Below, piece after piece: positions 29,317 to 37,949 of a stretch of 64,000 nucleotides of DNA (its first letter is position 1; the number at the start of each line of letters is the position of its first letter). Position numbers and translations under genes: made by a program. The notes below the pieces were generated by a model. The model worked only from the letters and a program-made list of their open reading frames with translations, did no database searches and had not been told where the DNA came from. The DNA is from Rhodomicrobium lacus (GTDB lineage: Bacteria > Pseudomonadota > Alphaproteobacteria > Rhizobiales > Rhodomicrobiaceae): contig NZ_RZNF01000012.1 in assembly GCF_003992725.1 (NCBI RefSeq), forward strand, positions 1,426,501 through 1,490,500, read 5' to 3'.

Positions 29317-29378
29317 TACAGCCCTTTCAAAAAAGATGCGGGAGGCGGAGTCGCTGCCTCCTCCGCGAATGGCGAACC

Positions 29379-29408
29379 AAAAAGGCGGTCTTCGGGGCCG
29401 CCTTTTTT
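29379..29408. terminator. bidirectional intrinsic terminator
   Basis: AAAAAGGCGG (29379-29388) pairs with CCGCCTTTTT (29398-29407), with a TTCG-containing loop and flanking A and T tracts. It separates two convergent genes and should work on both strands. Confidence 0.9.
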
Positions 29409-29471
29409 GCGCGTGCGCAAACCTTCATCCCTCGGTAGCACGCTCGGCGGTATGCCGACGCTTTGCCTTCC

Positions 29472-31283
29472 TCACATGGAGATCGACCCTTCGCGGAAGC
29501 CGGTCCGGTCGAGCCAGACATTCAGCAGCACAGGCTTCCCGGCTTTTGCGGCTGCTCGCGCCCGTCGAAGCGCTTCGGGCACCTCGGCATTCGTCTTGAC
29601 CAGAATGCCTTCCGCGCCGAACCCCGCGGCAACCTCATGATAGGCCGTCCGCGCCAGAACGGTTCCAACGTCGTCGCCGAGCACCTTTTCCTGTTCCCGC
29701 GCGATCTGCGTCCAGCCCGCGTCGTTGCCCACGACCGCGATCACCGGAATGCCGTGGCGAACGAAGGTGTCGAATTCCGCAAGGCTGTAGCCGCAGGCGC
29801 CGTCGCCGAACAGCGCCCAGATTTCCGCGTCCGGCCGCGCCAAGGCCGCTCCCAGCGCGAAGCCCGCGCCAACGCCAAGCGTGCCGAACGCGCCGGGATC
29901 CAGCCAGCCCAACGGCCCGCGCGGGCGCAGGATGTAAGACGCCGTCGCGACGAAATCGCCGCCATCCGCAACGAAAACTGCGTTCTCGCCCGCTTGCCGG
30001 TCGAGCGTGCGAAAGAAGGCGATGGGGTTCACATGCGCTCCCTCGCCGGCCGCTTGCGTGTCGATATCGGCCTCTCGCGCGGCATCGCGCCTTCGAAGAG
30101 AAGCGAGCCAGTCTTCGCGGTGTATGCGTCCCCTCTCGGCGAGCGCCCGCAGGAAGAAAGCCGCATCTCCGATAGCCTCGATGGTGGCGCGGCGATTGAG
30201 GCGCGCGTCCTTGCGGCTGCGGTTGGCCGCGATCAGCGTGGCCGTGTCGCGGATCTGCTTGCCGTAATCGAGCCGGAAATCGCACGGCACGCCCGCGAGG
30301 ATGACACAGTCGGATTCCTTAAGCGCATTGCGTCGCTGATGCCGCAACTGGAGCGGATGATCGCGCCCCAGGAGTCCGCGCGCCATGCCCGACAGGAAGA
30401 CCGGGATGCCGAGCCGCACGATTGCCCCGGCCAGCGCTTCCGTGTCCGTGCCCGTTGCCAGGGCCTGACTGCCGACGATGGCGAGCGGTCGCTCCGCTTT
30501 CGCGAGCGCGGCAGCCGCTGCGTTCACGCTCGACGACGCCGGGCTGGGAACGCGGATCTTCAGCGGGCGTGGAGCAGTCGTCGCCCTCGCGCCGCCGAAC
30601 ATTCTTTCGAGATGCCGGTTGAGATAAAACCGCAGCGCCCTCGCGCCAAGCGACCGCCCCCGGCCGCCTGCCTCCGCGTACCACTGGCGCACCAGCGTTT
30701 CAGGATAAAGCAGGTCGATGGGGCATTCCATGAACGCCGGACCCTGCACGCCCTCGCGGGCCACGGCAAACGCCTCCTCCAGCGCCGGGGCGATGTCGCG
30801 TACGCGGCGCAGTTGCTTTACGATCTTCGCATGCGGCGCCACGACAGGACGCTGGTCGATGTCCTGAAGCGCGCCGCGCCCTTGCAGCATCGTCGGGGCC
30901 GCTCCGCCGAACAGGATCAGCGGCGACTGCGCAAGTTGCGCGTTCTTGAGCGGCGTGACGATGTTCGTAAGGCCCGGCCCCGCGGTAACGGCGGCAACGC
31001 CCGGCACACCGGAAAGCCGGGCCATTGCGTCGGCGGCGAAAACCGCCGTGGCTTCGTGGCGCGTGTCGACGACGCGAATGCCCGCATCCTTCGCGCCGAT
31101 GAGGATCGGCGAGATATGCCCCCCGCATAGCGTGAAGACCGCCGTCACGCCCTGCGCCTTGAGCGAGGCCGCGATCACATCTCCTGCATGCCTTGCCGGC
31201 TTTGCGAGAGCCTCACCCTGCGCATCGCTTTTGAGCGCAGCGACGCCGTCGCGCGCGTGCCCCTTTTCCAGCACTACGGCCAT
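29472..31283 (-). CDS. thiamine diphosphate-dependent enzyme, acetolactate synthase/ILVBL-like
   Basis: A 603-residue three-domain ThDP enzyme. The N-terminal pyrimidine-binding domain has the catalytic Glu at residue 77 ([14 protein letters not shown]). A central domain spans about 200-350. The PP-binding domain has the GDG...N motif at about 493-520 ([13 protein letters not shown] ... VVGNDAGW). The C-terminal ending EGSISM is like the ILVBL/2-hydroxyacyl-CoA lyase branch rather than biosynthetic IlvB, and no ilvN partner is adjacent. It may cleave or form 2-hydroxy-acyl compounds; the exact reaction is open. GGGAGG precedes the ATG. A methyltransferase gene lies 99 bp upstream on the same strand. 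Confidence 0.85.
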   Translation of the reverse strand: MAVVLEKGHARDGVAALKSDAQGEALAKPARHAGDVIAASLKAQGVTAVFTLCGGHISPILIGAKDAGIRVVDTRHEATAVFAADAMARLSGVPGVAAVTAGPGLTNIVTPLKNAQLAQSPLILFGGAAPTMLQGRGALQDIDQRPVVAPHAKIVKQLRRVRDIAPALEEAFAVAREGVQGPAFMECPIDLLYPETLVRQWYAEAGGRGRSLGARALRFYLNRHLERMFGGARATTAPRPLKIRVPSPASSSVNAAAAALAKAERPLAIVGSQALATGTDTEALAGAIVRLGIPVFLSGMARGLLGRDHPLQLRHQRRNALKESDCVILAGVPCDFRLDYGKQIRDTATLIAANRSRKDARLNRRATIEAIGDAAFFLRALAERGRIHREDWLASLRRRDAAREADIDTQAAGEGAHVNPIAFFRTLDRQAGENAVFVADGGDFVATASYILRPRGPLGWLDPGAFGTLGVGAGFALGAALARPDAEIWALFGDGACGYSLAEFDTFVRHGIPVIAVVGNDAGWTQIAREQEKVLGDDVGTVLARTAYHEVAAGFGAEGILVKTNAEVPEALRRARAAAKAGKPVLLNVWLDRTGFREGSISM

Positions 31284-31382
31284 TCATTCCTCCCTGACCA
31301 GGCGCGTCTTGGTGCGCTGCCGTGGCGAGGGGCAGTTTATACCGCGAAGATGATGCGCTCTACCGAGCCTATGGTCGGGGGA

Positions 31383-32240
31383 TTACGCACGCGCGGTGAC
31401 GATCCATGCGTTGCCTTCGATGAACACGCCGCCATTCTTGGCGCGATCCGCGAACGCCGCGCGCACCGCCCTCCTCGCTTGCTCAAGCACTTCGCCCCGC
31501 AATTCGCCGAGCACACGCGAGAATGGGCCGGTTTCAAACGCCTGCTCAACCGCATCCTCGATGGCGGCATCGCGCGTCTCTCCGACGCCGTAAAGCATGC
31601 GACAGCCGAACGGTTCGAGCACGACGTGCGAAAATCCGGCGCCGGACAGGATCGATGTAACGCGCGCGGGATTCCCGAAGGAAAAGGGCCCCGGTGCGTC
31701 TGGCTCGGCTGGCGGCGCGGGCGGTATGAGCCCTTTCACCGCGCGGGCCGGTATGCTGACCAGCTCATTTTCCGCTGCCGGACGCCAGCACACGAAAGAA
31801 AGCCGTCCGCCCGGTTTCATGGCCCCGTGCAGGTTCGCGAATGCGACGACCGGTTCGGCGAAGAACATCACGCCGAAGCGCGAGAACATGAGGTCGAAAT
31901 GCGCGCGTGGCAGGGCATGTGTCGCGGCGTCGGCGAGTTCGAAGCGGACCGGCAGGGCCGCCGGAGACGCCGCCGCACGCTTGCGCGCGAAGGTCAGCAT
32001 CGGTTCCGAGATGTCTACGCCGAGCACGCTGCCGGTTGCGCCGACTTCCTTCGCGAGTTGAAGTGTCGTGCTGCCGGCGCCGCAGCCCACGTCGAGAACG
32101 AATTCGCCCGGCTTCGGCGCGGCGGCATCGAGCGCGGCGCGGCCAAGCGGCGCAAGCATGCGGTCGATTCGCTCATGGTTGACGACCCAGATTTCTCCCT
32201 TGCGTCCATTCCATTCCGCGCTTTGACCGTTTTCCGCCAT
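31383..32240 (-). CDS. class I SAM-dependent methyltransferase
   Basis: The 285-residue protein has the class I methyltransferase fold. Motif I is VLDVGCGAGSTTLQLA near residue 49, the acidic motif II is VLGVDISEPML, and motif III is FDLMFSRFGVMFF, followed by GGRLSFVCW. This pattern is seen in UbiE/Coq5-like and Methyltransf_11/25 proteins. The substrate is unknown. The ATG at 32240 has AAGGAGA seven bases upstream. A longer frame to 32363 would lack such a site. The divergent neighbour is a small secreted protein. Confidence 0.85.
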   Translation of the reverse strand: MAENGQSAEWNGRKGEIWVVNHERIDRMLAPLGRAALDAAAPKPGEFVLDVGCGAGSTTLQLAKEVGATGSVLGVDISEPMLTFARKRAAASPAALPVRFELADAATHALPRAHFDLMFSRFGVMFFAEPVVAFANLHGAMKPGGRLSFVCWRPAAENELVSIPARAVKGLIPPAPPAEPDAPGPFSFGNPARVTSILSGAGFSHVVLEPFGCRMLYGVGETRDAAIEDAVEQAFETGPFSRVLGELRGEVLEQARRAVRAAFADRAKNGGVFIEGNAWIVTARA

Positions 32241-32346
32241 GGCCGGTTCTCCTTTTCCCTTTACGGAGCATAAGAGCGTCGAGCTTGACAATATCAACAA
32301 TGAAGCGGTTTTCTCGGCTGCGTATTTTGTCGATGAGAGAAAGCCG

Positions 32347-32610
32347 ATGAATTTTCCTGTCAAAACGATTGTATTGCTTGCTTCGCTTGTCCTTGCTTCA
32401 GCCGCCTCCGCCGCGCGGCCCGAATGTGATGTCGCAGCCGACCTCTATAATCAGCAGGTCGAGGACGTCGCCGAGAAAATGGCCGCCTACAGGCAGTGTC
32501 TCGCGGAGAGCGAGGGGACCGACGATTGCTCGAAAGAGTTCAAGCGGCTCAGGTCCGCTCAGGACGATCTTGAATCTGCTGTGGGCGACGTCCAGAATTA
32601 TTGTTACTGA
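32347..32610 (+). CDS. small exported cysteine-containing protein
   Basis: An 87-residue protein with a clear signal peptide (residues 1-22, cleavage after ASA). The mature part of about 65 residues is helical and acidic, with four cysteines (PECD, QCLAE, DDCSK, YCY) in a CX(n)C pattern that suggests two disulfides joining a helical hairpin. It is presumably periplasmic. No known family is apparent. An in-frame ATG at 32239 would overlap the divergent methyltransferase start and is less likely. The next gene follows after 47 bp on the same strand. Confidence 0.65.
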   Translation: MNFPVKTIVLLASLVLASAASAARPECDVAADLYNQQVEDVAEKMAAYRQCLAESEGTDDCSKEFKRLRSAQDDLESAVGDVQNYCY

Positions 32611-32657
32611 TTGCCGGCGCGCAGCGACAGGCGCACGCCTCGCCGCTTGGCGGCGCC

Positions 32658-33155
32658 ATGATCAGGGAGCAGCACTTGTCCGAGCCCGCCAAGCCGATCG
32701 CAATTTATGTCGACGCCGACGCATGTCCGGTGAAGGCGGAAGTGTACCGCGTGGCCGAGCGGTGCGCGCTCAAGGTCTACGTCGTCAGCAACAGTGCGAT
32801 CCAGATTCCGAAATCGCCCCTGATCGAGCGCGTGCTCGTCGGCAGCAATTCCGATGCCGCCGACGACTGGATCGCGGAGCGTGTGTCGCGCGGAGCCATC
32901 GTGATAACCGCCGACGTGCCGCTTGCGCATCGCTGCGTCAGGGCCGGTGCGGACGTCATCTCGCCGACCGGCCGCGCTCTTACGGATGCCTCGATCGGTA
33001 TGGTGCTCGCAACGCGTGACCTGATGGCCGATCTGCGGTCGGGTGGGCAGGTCATCGGCGGACCGAAACCGTTCCAGCCGCGCGACCGGGCCAACTTTCT
33101 TTCGGCGCTCGATCTCGCGGTGGTCAGGCTGAGGCGCGACGGGTTCGGGGTGTAG
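32658..33155 (+). CDS. YaiI/YqxD family (DUF188) protein
   Basis: The protein of about 165 residues has the DUF188 signatures: [21 protein letters not shown] at the start, VVSNS, the [16 protein letters not shown] stretch, the metal-site-like [11 protein letters not shown], and C-terminal [19 protein letters not shown]. These proteins have a PIN/NYN-like alpha-beta fold with clustered aspartates that suggest a nuclease, but the role is not established. The start is uncertain: ATG 32658 is used, while TTG 32676 has a better ribosome-binding site (AGGGAG). It is usually a stand-alone gene. Confidence 0.88.
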   Translation: MIREQHLSEPAKPIAIYVDADACPVKAEVYRVAERCALKVYVVSNSAIQIPKSPLIERVLVGSNSDAADDWIAERVSRGAIVITADVPLAHRCVRAGADVISPTGRALTDASIGMVLATRDLMADLRSGGQVIGGPKPFQPRDRANFLSALDLAVVRLRRDGFGV

Positions 33156-33199
33156 CGTCGCGTTTCGGCGCGCGAAAGTTCGAGCCATGCAAAAGCGGT

Positions 33200-34918
33200 T
33201 CAGGCTTTGCGTGAGCCCGCCGAAGCTTGCGGCGCTTTTCTGCCGCGGCCGCTCGTCGTCTTCCGGCTTCGTTTCATCGCGCCCGACCGGGGGGGCGAGT
33301 CCCCGTAGCTTGCGCGCGGCTCGGGGCGCCCGTTCATGGGCACGATGGTGATCGTGTCATCGCGCTTTCCGGTTCGCATCAGGGCGCGGGTAAAGTCCGG
33401 CGCGGCCCGCGCACTCACCTCGAACATGCTTTCGCCCTCAAGTATCTGGATGGCGCCAATGTCCCGGCTGGTGACATCGCCCGCCTTGCAGATTAGGGGC
33501 AGGATCCAGCGCGGCTCGGCTCTCTGCTTCCGGCCGACCGAAACCCGGAACCAGACACCGCCTTCGAAATCGCCGCGCGGGGCTTCGACTTCGCTGGCAT
33601 CCCGTCCGCTGTTCACGAACTCTTCCGGTGTCGGGCGACGCGTCTGATTTTGACGGAAGAACGCCGCCGCGATTTGCTCCGGACTCTTCGTGGCGAGCAG
33701 ATCGCGCGCGAAATCAGCTTCTTCATCGGTGAGCGGACCTTCAAGCGAAGGATCGTTCATGAGCCGTTCGCGGTCGCGCTGGATGATCGTCTCGGCGCTC
33801 GGAACCGGCATCCATGACACCTTCACCTTCGCGGCCTGCAGCAGCTTGTCGACGCTCCGGCGCTTGCTGTGCGGTGTGATGAGAACGCTGACGCCGCTTC
33901 GTCCCGCGCGCCCGGTCCGCCCGCTGCGATGCAGAAGCGCCTCGCTATCCTTCGGCAAATCGGCGTGAATGACGAGGTCGAGGGTCGGCAGATCGATGCC
34001 GCGCGACGCCACGTCCGTTGCGACGCAAACCTGAGCCCGGCCGTCGCGCATCGCCTGAAGCCCGCGGGTGCGCTCGGTCTGGCTGAGTTCACCCGAAAGC
34101 GCAACGACGCCGAATCCGCGATTGCCGAGGCGGCTTGCAAGATGCTTCACGCCTTCACGCGTGGTGCAGAAGACGAAGGCGCTGCTCGCCTCGAAATAGC
34201 GCAAGATATTGATGACGGCGTTTTCCCGCTCGCCCGAAGCGACGGCAACGGCGCGATAATCGATGTTGGCGTGCTGCGTCGCGCCGCTGTTGGAGGAAAT
34301 CCTGATGGCGTTTTTCTGAAAGCGGCGGGCGAGCGTTTCGATCGGCTTCGCCACGGTTGCCGAAAACATGAGAGTGCGACGCTCTGGCGGGGCGGCCTTG
34401 AGGATGAACTCCAGATCTTCCCGGAAGCCCAGATCCAGCATTTCGTCGGCCTCGTCGAGAACCATCGCGCGCACTGCCGCCATGTCGAGCGAGCCGCGCG
34501 TGATGTGATCGCGGAGGCGTCCGGGCGTGCCGACGACGATATGCGCGCCGCCCGCGAGCGACCGGCGTTCCTGCCGCATGTCCATGCCGCCGACGCATGA
34601 CGCAATTCTCGCGCCTGCGGGTGCGTACAGCCATTCAAGTTCGAGACGCACCTGAAGCGCCAGTTCGCGCGTAGGCGCAACGACGACGGCGAGCGGCTCC
34701 GAACCGGCCGGGAAGCGTTCCTGACCGCGCAGCAAGGTGGAAGCCATGGCGAGACCGAAAGCGACTGTCTTGCCGGAGCCTGTTTGCGCGGAAACGAGAA
34801 GATCGGCTTCGCCGACATCCCCTTCAAGGACAGCGCGCTGCACGTCGGTCAGCGTCGTATACCCTTGTTTGGCAAGCGCCTCCGCGAACAGGGGAGACAC
34901 TCCATCAATAACCATCAT
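33200..34918 (-). CDS. DEAD-box ATP-dependent RNA helicase (DbpA/DeaD-like)
   Basis: A 572-residue helicase with all the classical motifs: Q-motif region at the start, AQTGSGKT (motif I), PTREL (Ia), VLDEADEML (II), FSATV (III), RGIDLPTLDLVIHAD (V) and HRSGRTGRAGRSG (VI). After the helicase core comes a DbpA-type RNA-binding domain (GGVWFRVSVGRKQRAEPRWILPLI, about 455-540) and a basic tail rich in Arg, Lys and Ser. It likely remodels rRNA during 50S assembly or acts as a cold-adaptation helicase like DeaD. It is convergent with the DUF188 gene. MM at 34918/34915 leaves the start ambiguous by one codon. Confidence 0.93.
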   Translation of the reverse strand: MMVIDGVSPLFAEALAKQGYTTLTDVQRAVLEGDVGEADLLVSAQTGSGKTVAFGLAMASTLLRGQERFPAGSEPLAVVVAPTRELALQVRLELEWLYAPAGARIASCVGGMDMRQERRSLAGGAHIVVGTPGRLRDHITRGSLDMAAVRAMVLDEADEMLDLGFREDLEFILKAAPPERRTLMFSATVAKPIETLARRFQKNAIRISSNSGATQHANIDYRAVAVASGERENAVINILRYFEASSAFVFCTTREGVKHLASRLGNRGFGVVALSGELSQTERTRGLQAMRDGRAQVCVATDVASRGIDLPTLDLVIHADLPKDSEALLHRSGRTGRAGRSGVSVLITPHSKRRSVDKLLQAAKVKVSWMPVPSAETIIQRDRERLMNDPSLEGPLTDEEADFARDLLATKSPEQIAAAFFRQNQTRRPTPEEFVNSGRDASEVEAPRGDFEGGVWFRVSVGRKQRAEPRWILPLICKAGDVTSRDIGAIQILEGESMFEVSARAAPDFTRALMRTGKRDDTITIVPMNGRPEPRASYGDSPPRSGAMKRSRKTTSGRGRKAPQASAGSRKA

Positions 34919-35536
34919 GTGAGGCGCTTTCGGTTCTCAATTTAGAGGCGGCAGGATGATAACGTCACCCTTAGCGGCGAGTGGGAGCAGACAGCTAAAG
35001 CTTTGACAGCCTTTAAACGGCTGAAGCAGCTTTTCGGACCGCGAAGCATGTTTGTGAGGGCCGCTTAAAATGGCAGCTTTGCAAGGTTTACGCAACTTCG
35101 CCGGTTACGACCAGTCCGAAGGTTGCAGAACACGGCCGGGGTGAGGACACGCTGCGGTGGTGTCGATGCGCCGAGGGCATCAACCGGCTCTCTCTCGATT
35201 ACGCTTTGCCATGCAAACCGAGCACAGTTTCGCCCTTCATTTCCACGACGAAGGAAAAATCGTCGACCTGACTTTGCGGGCAGAAGCGCCGGGCCGTGGC
35301 TATCGGAGCAGTCGGACAACACCCCCTCGATATGGGAGCGGGACCGGGTACCCCGTCGAACTCCGGGTGGTTCGCCCATGGTGGAGGCCGCCATCGTCGC
35401 CCCGACCGCCTTCCCTCGCGACTTTTGCATCTGACGCGAATTCGACGGGCGCGCTTTCGCCGCCCGTCGTCTTGGGATTTCCCGTGCCTCGCACGTGTCA
35501 GCCCCGGCGCAGGTCGGAGCTGACACGAAGGCGGTT
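34919..35536 (+). other. 618-bp intergenic region
   Basis: I see no convincing gene. Open frames on both strands are short, compositionally biased and unlike any family. A perfect 9-bp inverted repeat CGTGTCAGC (35494-35502) / GCTGACACG (35519-35527) lies just beyond the stop of the porin gene (minus strand) and could weakly end its transcript, although no T-tract follows. Confidence 0.45.
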
Positions 35537-36904
35537 CTAGAAAACGACCTTCAACTGCATTCCGACAGCGACCACGTCATCGATATGCTTGAAGTAGAAG
35601 CTGCCGGGATCCATGATGTACTGAACGTCAGGACGGATCGAGGCCCATTTGTTGATCTGGTAGGTGTAGCTCAGTTCCAGCGCTTTTTCCGCGAGTGTGA
35701 AATCGGAAAAAGCGCCGGTCGTGGCGGCTGCCTTGATCCTTGCGTTTTCAAGCAGCTGCTCGTTGACGCTTGCCTGCACATAGCCGAACGCGAGAACGTC
35801 TTTCGGGCGTGAATCGAAGACACCCTGGTAAACCAGTCCGGCCGACCACCAATCTCTCAGCACCGCCGTTTCCGGGTTGGACCACATGTACTGCGCGAAC
35901 ACGCTCAGTCCCCGGCTGTCGTCGCCGGCAACAGTCGTGATCTTCTGATCGATCATGATGTAGGTTCCCTGCCTCTGACCGATATAGTCGCTGAGGCCGA
36001 GTTCCTTCACATTCGAATTGTCGTAGACATAGCCGACCTTGTAGTGGCCCGGATAGGCTGTGCCCTTGCCGGGTTCGTACGCGACTTCGACCGGAAGGAG
36101 CGTGCCCGTCGTGCCTTCGGCAAAAGGATTGAAGGCGTTCTTCTCAAGGCCGAGGCTCGGGTTCACCTGGAACAAACCCGTTCTTACATAAACCTCGGGA
36201 GTTACCTTGTACGTCACTTCGGCGCTCCAGCGGGCATTCGGATAGTTATACCAGCCGGTGTTCGCGGACTGTGCGAGCGGGTGGGCGCAGAAGGCGGCGT
36301 TGACGAAGTTCGTCAGCAACTGGGTCATGCCGAAGTCATTGCCCATCGGGAAATAACCCAGCTTGTAGTTCACCTTGCCGTCGAGAATGTTCTGATCGAA
36401 GCTGGCTTCGGTGATGCGCGTCCACTGGCCGCCATAGTTTTCCTGAATCGGGAAGCGGTTGCCCGCGAGTTCCGATGAGGTGCCGCGGCCCATACGGTCG
36501 TTGAGCGTCACGTGAAAACGGCCGTCGGTCCAGTTGGCGAGCTTGGCCATATCGAAGTCGGCGCCAAGCTTCACCTGCTGCGAATAGCGGAATCCCTGAT
36601 CGAGGCCGCCGCTTACGACGCCCATCGTCTCGGACACATAGTCGCCGCGGAAGGTGATGCCTTCCGACACCAGCTTGGAGCGCCGCCCGTTCCAGCCGCC
36701 CGTCAGATACTTGTCGTCGAGCGGATCGCCGACGGCATAAGAACCGAACAGGCCGTCCACGGGGCCTGCCGCAGGCGCGCTCGACGCCTGGAGATCCGCT
36801 GCCCAGGATACGCCGTGAGGCATCACGGTCGTACCCACGAGCGCCAGCGTTCCAACGCAGATAAGATTGGTAATAGGCAGGCGACGCCTGCGAAGTGAAG
36901 ACAT
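35537..36904 (-). CDS. OprB-like carbohydrate/quinate porin (QuiX-like)
   Basis: The 455-residue protein has a signal peptide (MSSLRRRRLPITNLICVGTL..., cleavage after VSWA near residue 34). The body is typical of an OprB-family outer-membrane barrel: a YLTGGWNGRRSKLVSEGITF motif near the start, alternating aromatic/hydrophobic beta strands, and a terminal Phe (GMQLKVVF). GAGGGGGG before the ATG is a strong ribosome-binding site. It is the last gene of a leftward operon with an exported dehydroquinate dehydratase and a beta-helix protein. In Acinetobacter a porin-like gene (quiX) lies in the quiBCXA cluster, so uptake of quinate, shikimate or related polyols is likely here. Substrate specificity is inference. 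Confidence 0.85.
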   Translation of the reverse strand: MSSLRRRRLPITNLICVGTLALVGTTVMPHGVSWAADLQASSAPAAGPVDGLFGSYAVGDPLDDKYLTGGWNGRRSKLVSEGITFRGDYVSETMGVVSGGLDQGFRYSQQVKLGADFDMAKLANWTDGRFHVTLNDRMGRGTSSELAGNRFPIQENYGGQWTRITEASFDQNILDGKVNYKLGYFPMGNDFGMTQLLTNFVNAAFCAHPLAQSANTGWYNYPNARWSAEVTYKVTPEVYVRTGLFQVNPSLGLEKNAFNPFAEGTTGTLLPVEVAYEPGKGTAYPGHYKVGYVYDNSNVKELGLSDYIGQRQGTYIMIDQKITTVAGDDSRGLSVFAQYMWSNPETAVLRDWWSAGLVYQGVFDSRPKDVLAFGYVQASVNEQLLENARIKAAATTGAFSDFTLAEKALELSYTYQINKWASIRPDVQYIMDPGSFYFKHIDDVVAVGMQLKVVF

Positions 36905-36961
36905 TTTAACCCCCCTCAAGTGAAAGCAAGCCGGACCCTTCGATCCGACATCAAGCAAACG

Positions 36962-36995
36962 GTCCGGATGCCGCAGTCCCATGCGGCATCCGGAC
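36962..36995 (-). promoter_or_regulatory. intercistronic stem-loop between dehydratase and porin genes
   Basis: A perfect 14-bp inverted repeat GTCCGGATGCCGCA (36962-36975) / TGCGGCATCCGGAC (36982-36995) with a 6-nt loop begins seven bases after the stop of the dehydratase gene. There is no T-tract on the minus strand. It may protect the upstream mRNA or partly attenuate transcription before the porin gene. Confidence 0.7.
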
Positions 36996-37001
36996 TGGCC
37001 A

Positions 37002-37928
37002 TCAAGCGCCGGTGATGGCCTTGTGAATGGTCTCCAGCACGGACTGGAGAGCGTGCACGTCGATCTGTCCCGGTGCGGACGCTTGCCCGACCATGCCGAA
37101 CGTGGCCGCCGATCCGAACAATTCGCCGGTCAGGCGGGAAACGACGCCCGTGCCGCCCATTGCCATGGTGATCATGGGTTTTTCGGTGTAGCGGCTGCGC
37201 ATTTCCCACGTGGCCGTGAGAAGCTTCAGCACGTCGCCCGCATCCTTCGGCATCGCCGCCAGCTTGAGAACGTCGGCGCCGAGAACTTCCATCTTGCGAA
37301 GCCGACGAACGAGTTCGTCCGCATCCGCGGTGGCATGGAAGTCGTGGTTCGACATCACGACCGCCACACCGGCTGCATGCGCTGCCTTGACGATGCGGCG
37401 CACGGCCTTCTCGTCGCGCACCAGTTCGACATCGATCAGGTCTACCTTGCCCTTTTTGACGATCGTCTCGTAAAAATCGGCATAGGCCTTGTCATCGATT
37501 GCCGTAACGCCGCCCTCTGCCTTGGTCCGGAAGGTGAGAAGAAGCGGCTTTCCGTTGATCGCGCCGGCAACGTCCTTCGACAATTCCGCGACGGCATCGG
37601 CGTTGAGCGCGATTTCGAGATAATCGACCCGGAACTCGATGAGATCGATCGAGGGATCGGCACCGACCTTCGTAGCGAAGCTCCGCACGGAAGCGGGATC
37701 CTTCGCCGTGATCGGGACGATGGTTTTCGGCTTGCCCTCGCCGATGGCGATGTTTCGGATCACCAGCGGCTTCGTCTGCTTGGGCGCTGCTTTGGCGACC
37801 GCTTCTTCCTTGGCGACAGCGGAAGGAGCGATAGCGGGCAGCCCCGTTGCGGCTACGGCGGCGGTGACGAGACCGGTGGTAAGAAGCAGACGGCGTCCCA
37901 CCTTGCCGGATAAGATGTTGTTAGGCAT
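37002..37928 (-). CDS. Tat-exported type I 3-dehydroquinate dehydratase (QuiB-like)
   Basis: This 308-residue protein combines a twin-arginine-type signal (GRRLLLTTGLVTAAVAATGL, Arg12-Arg13, cleavage near residue 39) with a complete class I dehydroquinate dehydratase barrel. The catalytic His is at about 195 in SNHDFH, and the Schiff-base Lys at about 222 in DVLKLAAMP. The substrate-binding EFRVDYLE, FRTKAEGG and MAMGGTGVVSRLTG motifs are also present. Class I enzymes make 3-dehydroshikimate through an imine. Export implies a catabolic rather than biosynthetic role, as for QuiB in quinate degradation. The gene starts 21 bp after the beta-helix gene. GTG 37937 is an alternative start. Confidence 0.88.
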   Translation of the reverse strand: MPNNILSGKVGRRLLLTTGLVTAAVAATGLPAIAPSAVAKEEAVAKAAPKQTKPLVIRNIAIGEGKPKTIVPITAKDPASVRSFATKVGADPSIDLIEFRVDYLEIALNADAVAELSKDVAGAINGKPLLLTFRTKAEGGVTAIDDKAYADFYETIVKKGKVDLIDVELVRDEKAVRRIVKAAHAAGVAVVMSNHDFHATADADELVRRLRKMEVLGADVLKLAAMPKDAGDVLKLLTATWEMRSRYTEKPMITMAMGGTGVVSRLTGELFGSAATFGMVGQASAPGQIDVHALQSVLETIHKAITGA

Positions 37929-37949
37929 TGGATTCACTCGCTTGCGAAA

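Noticed and set aside
35065-35526. Possible genes in the spacer upstream of the helicase and porin genes
   Set aside because: Frames on both strands are short, low-complexity and overlap each other; no ribosome-binding site or family match.
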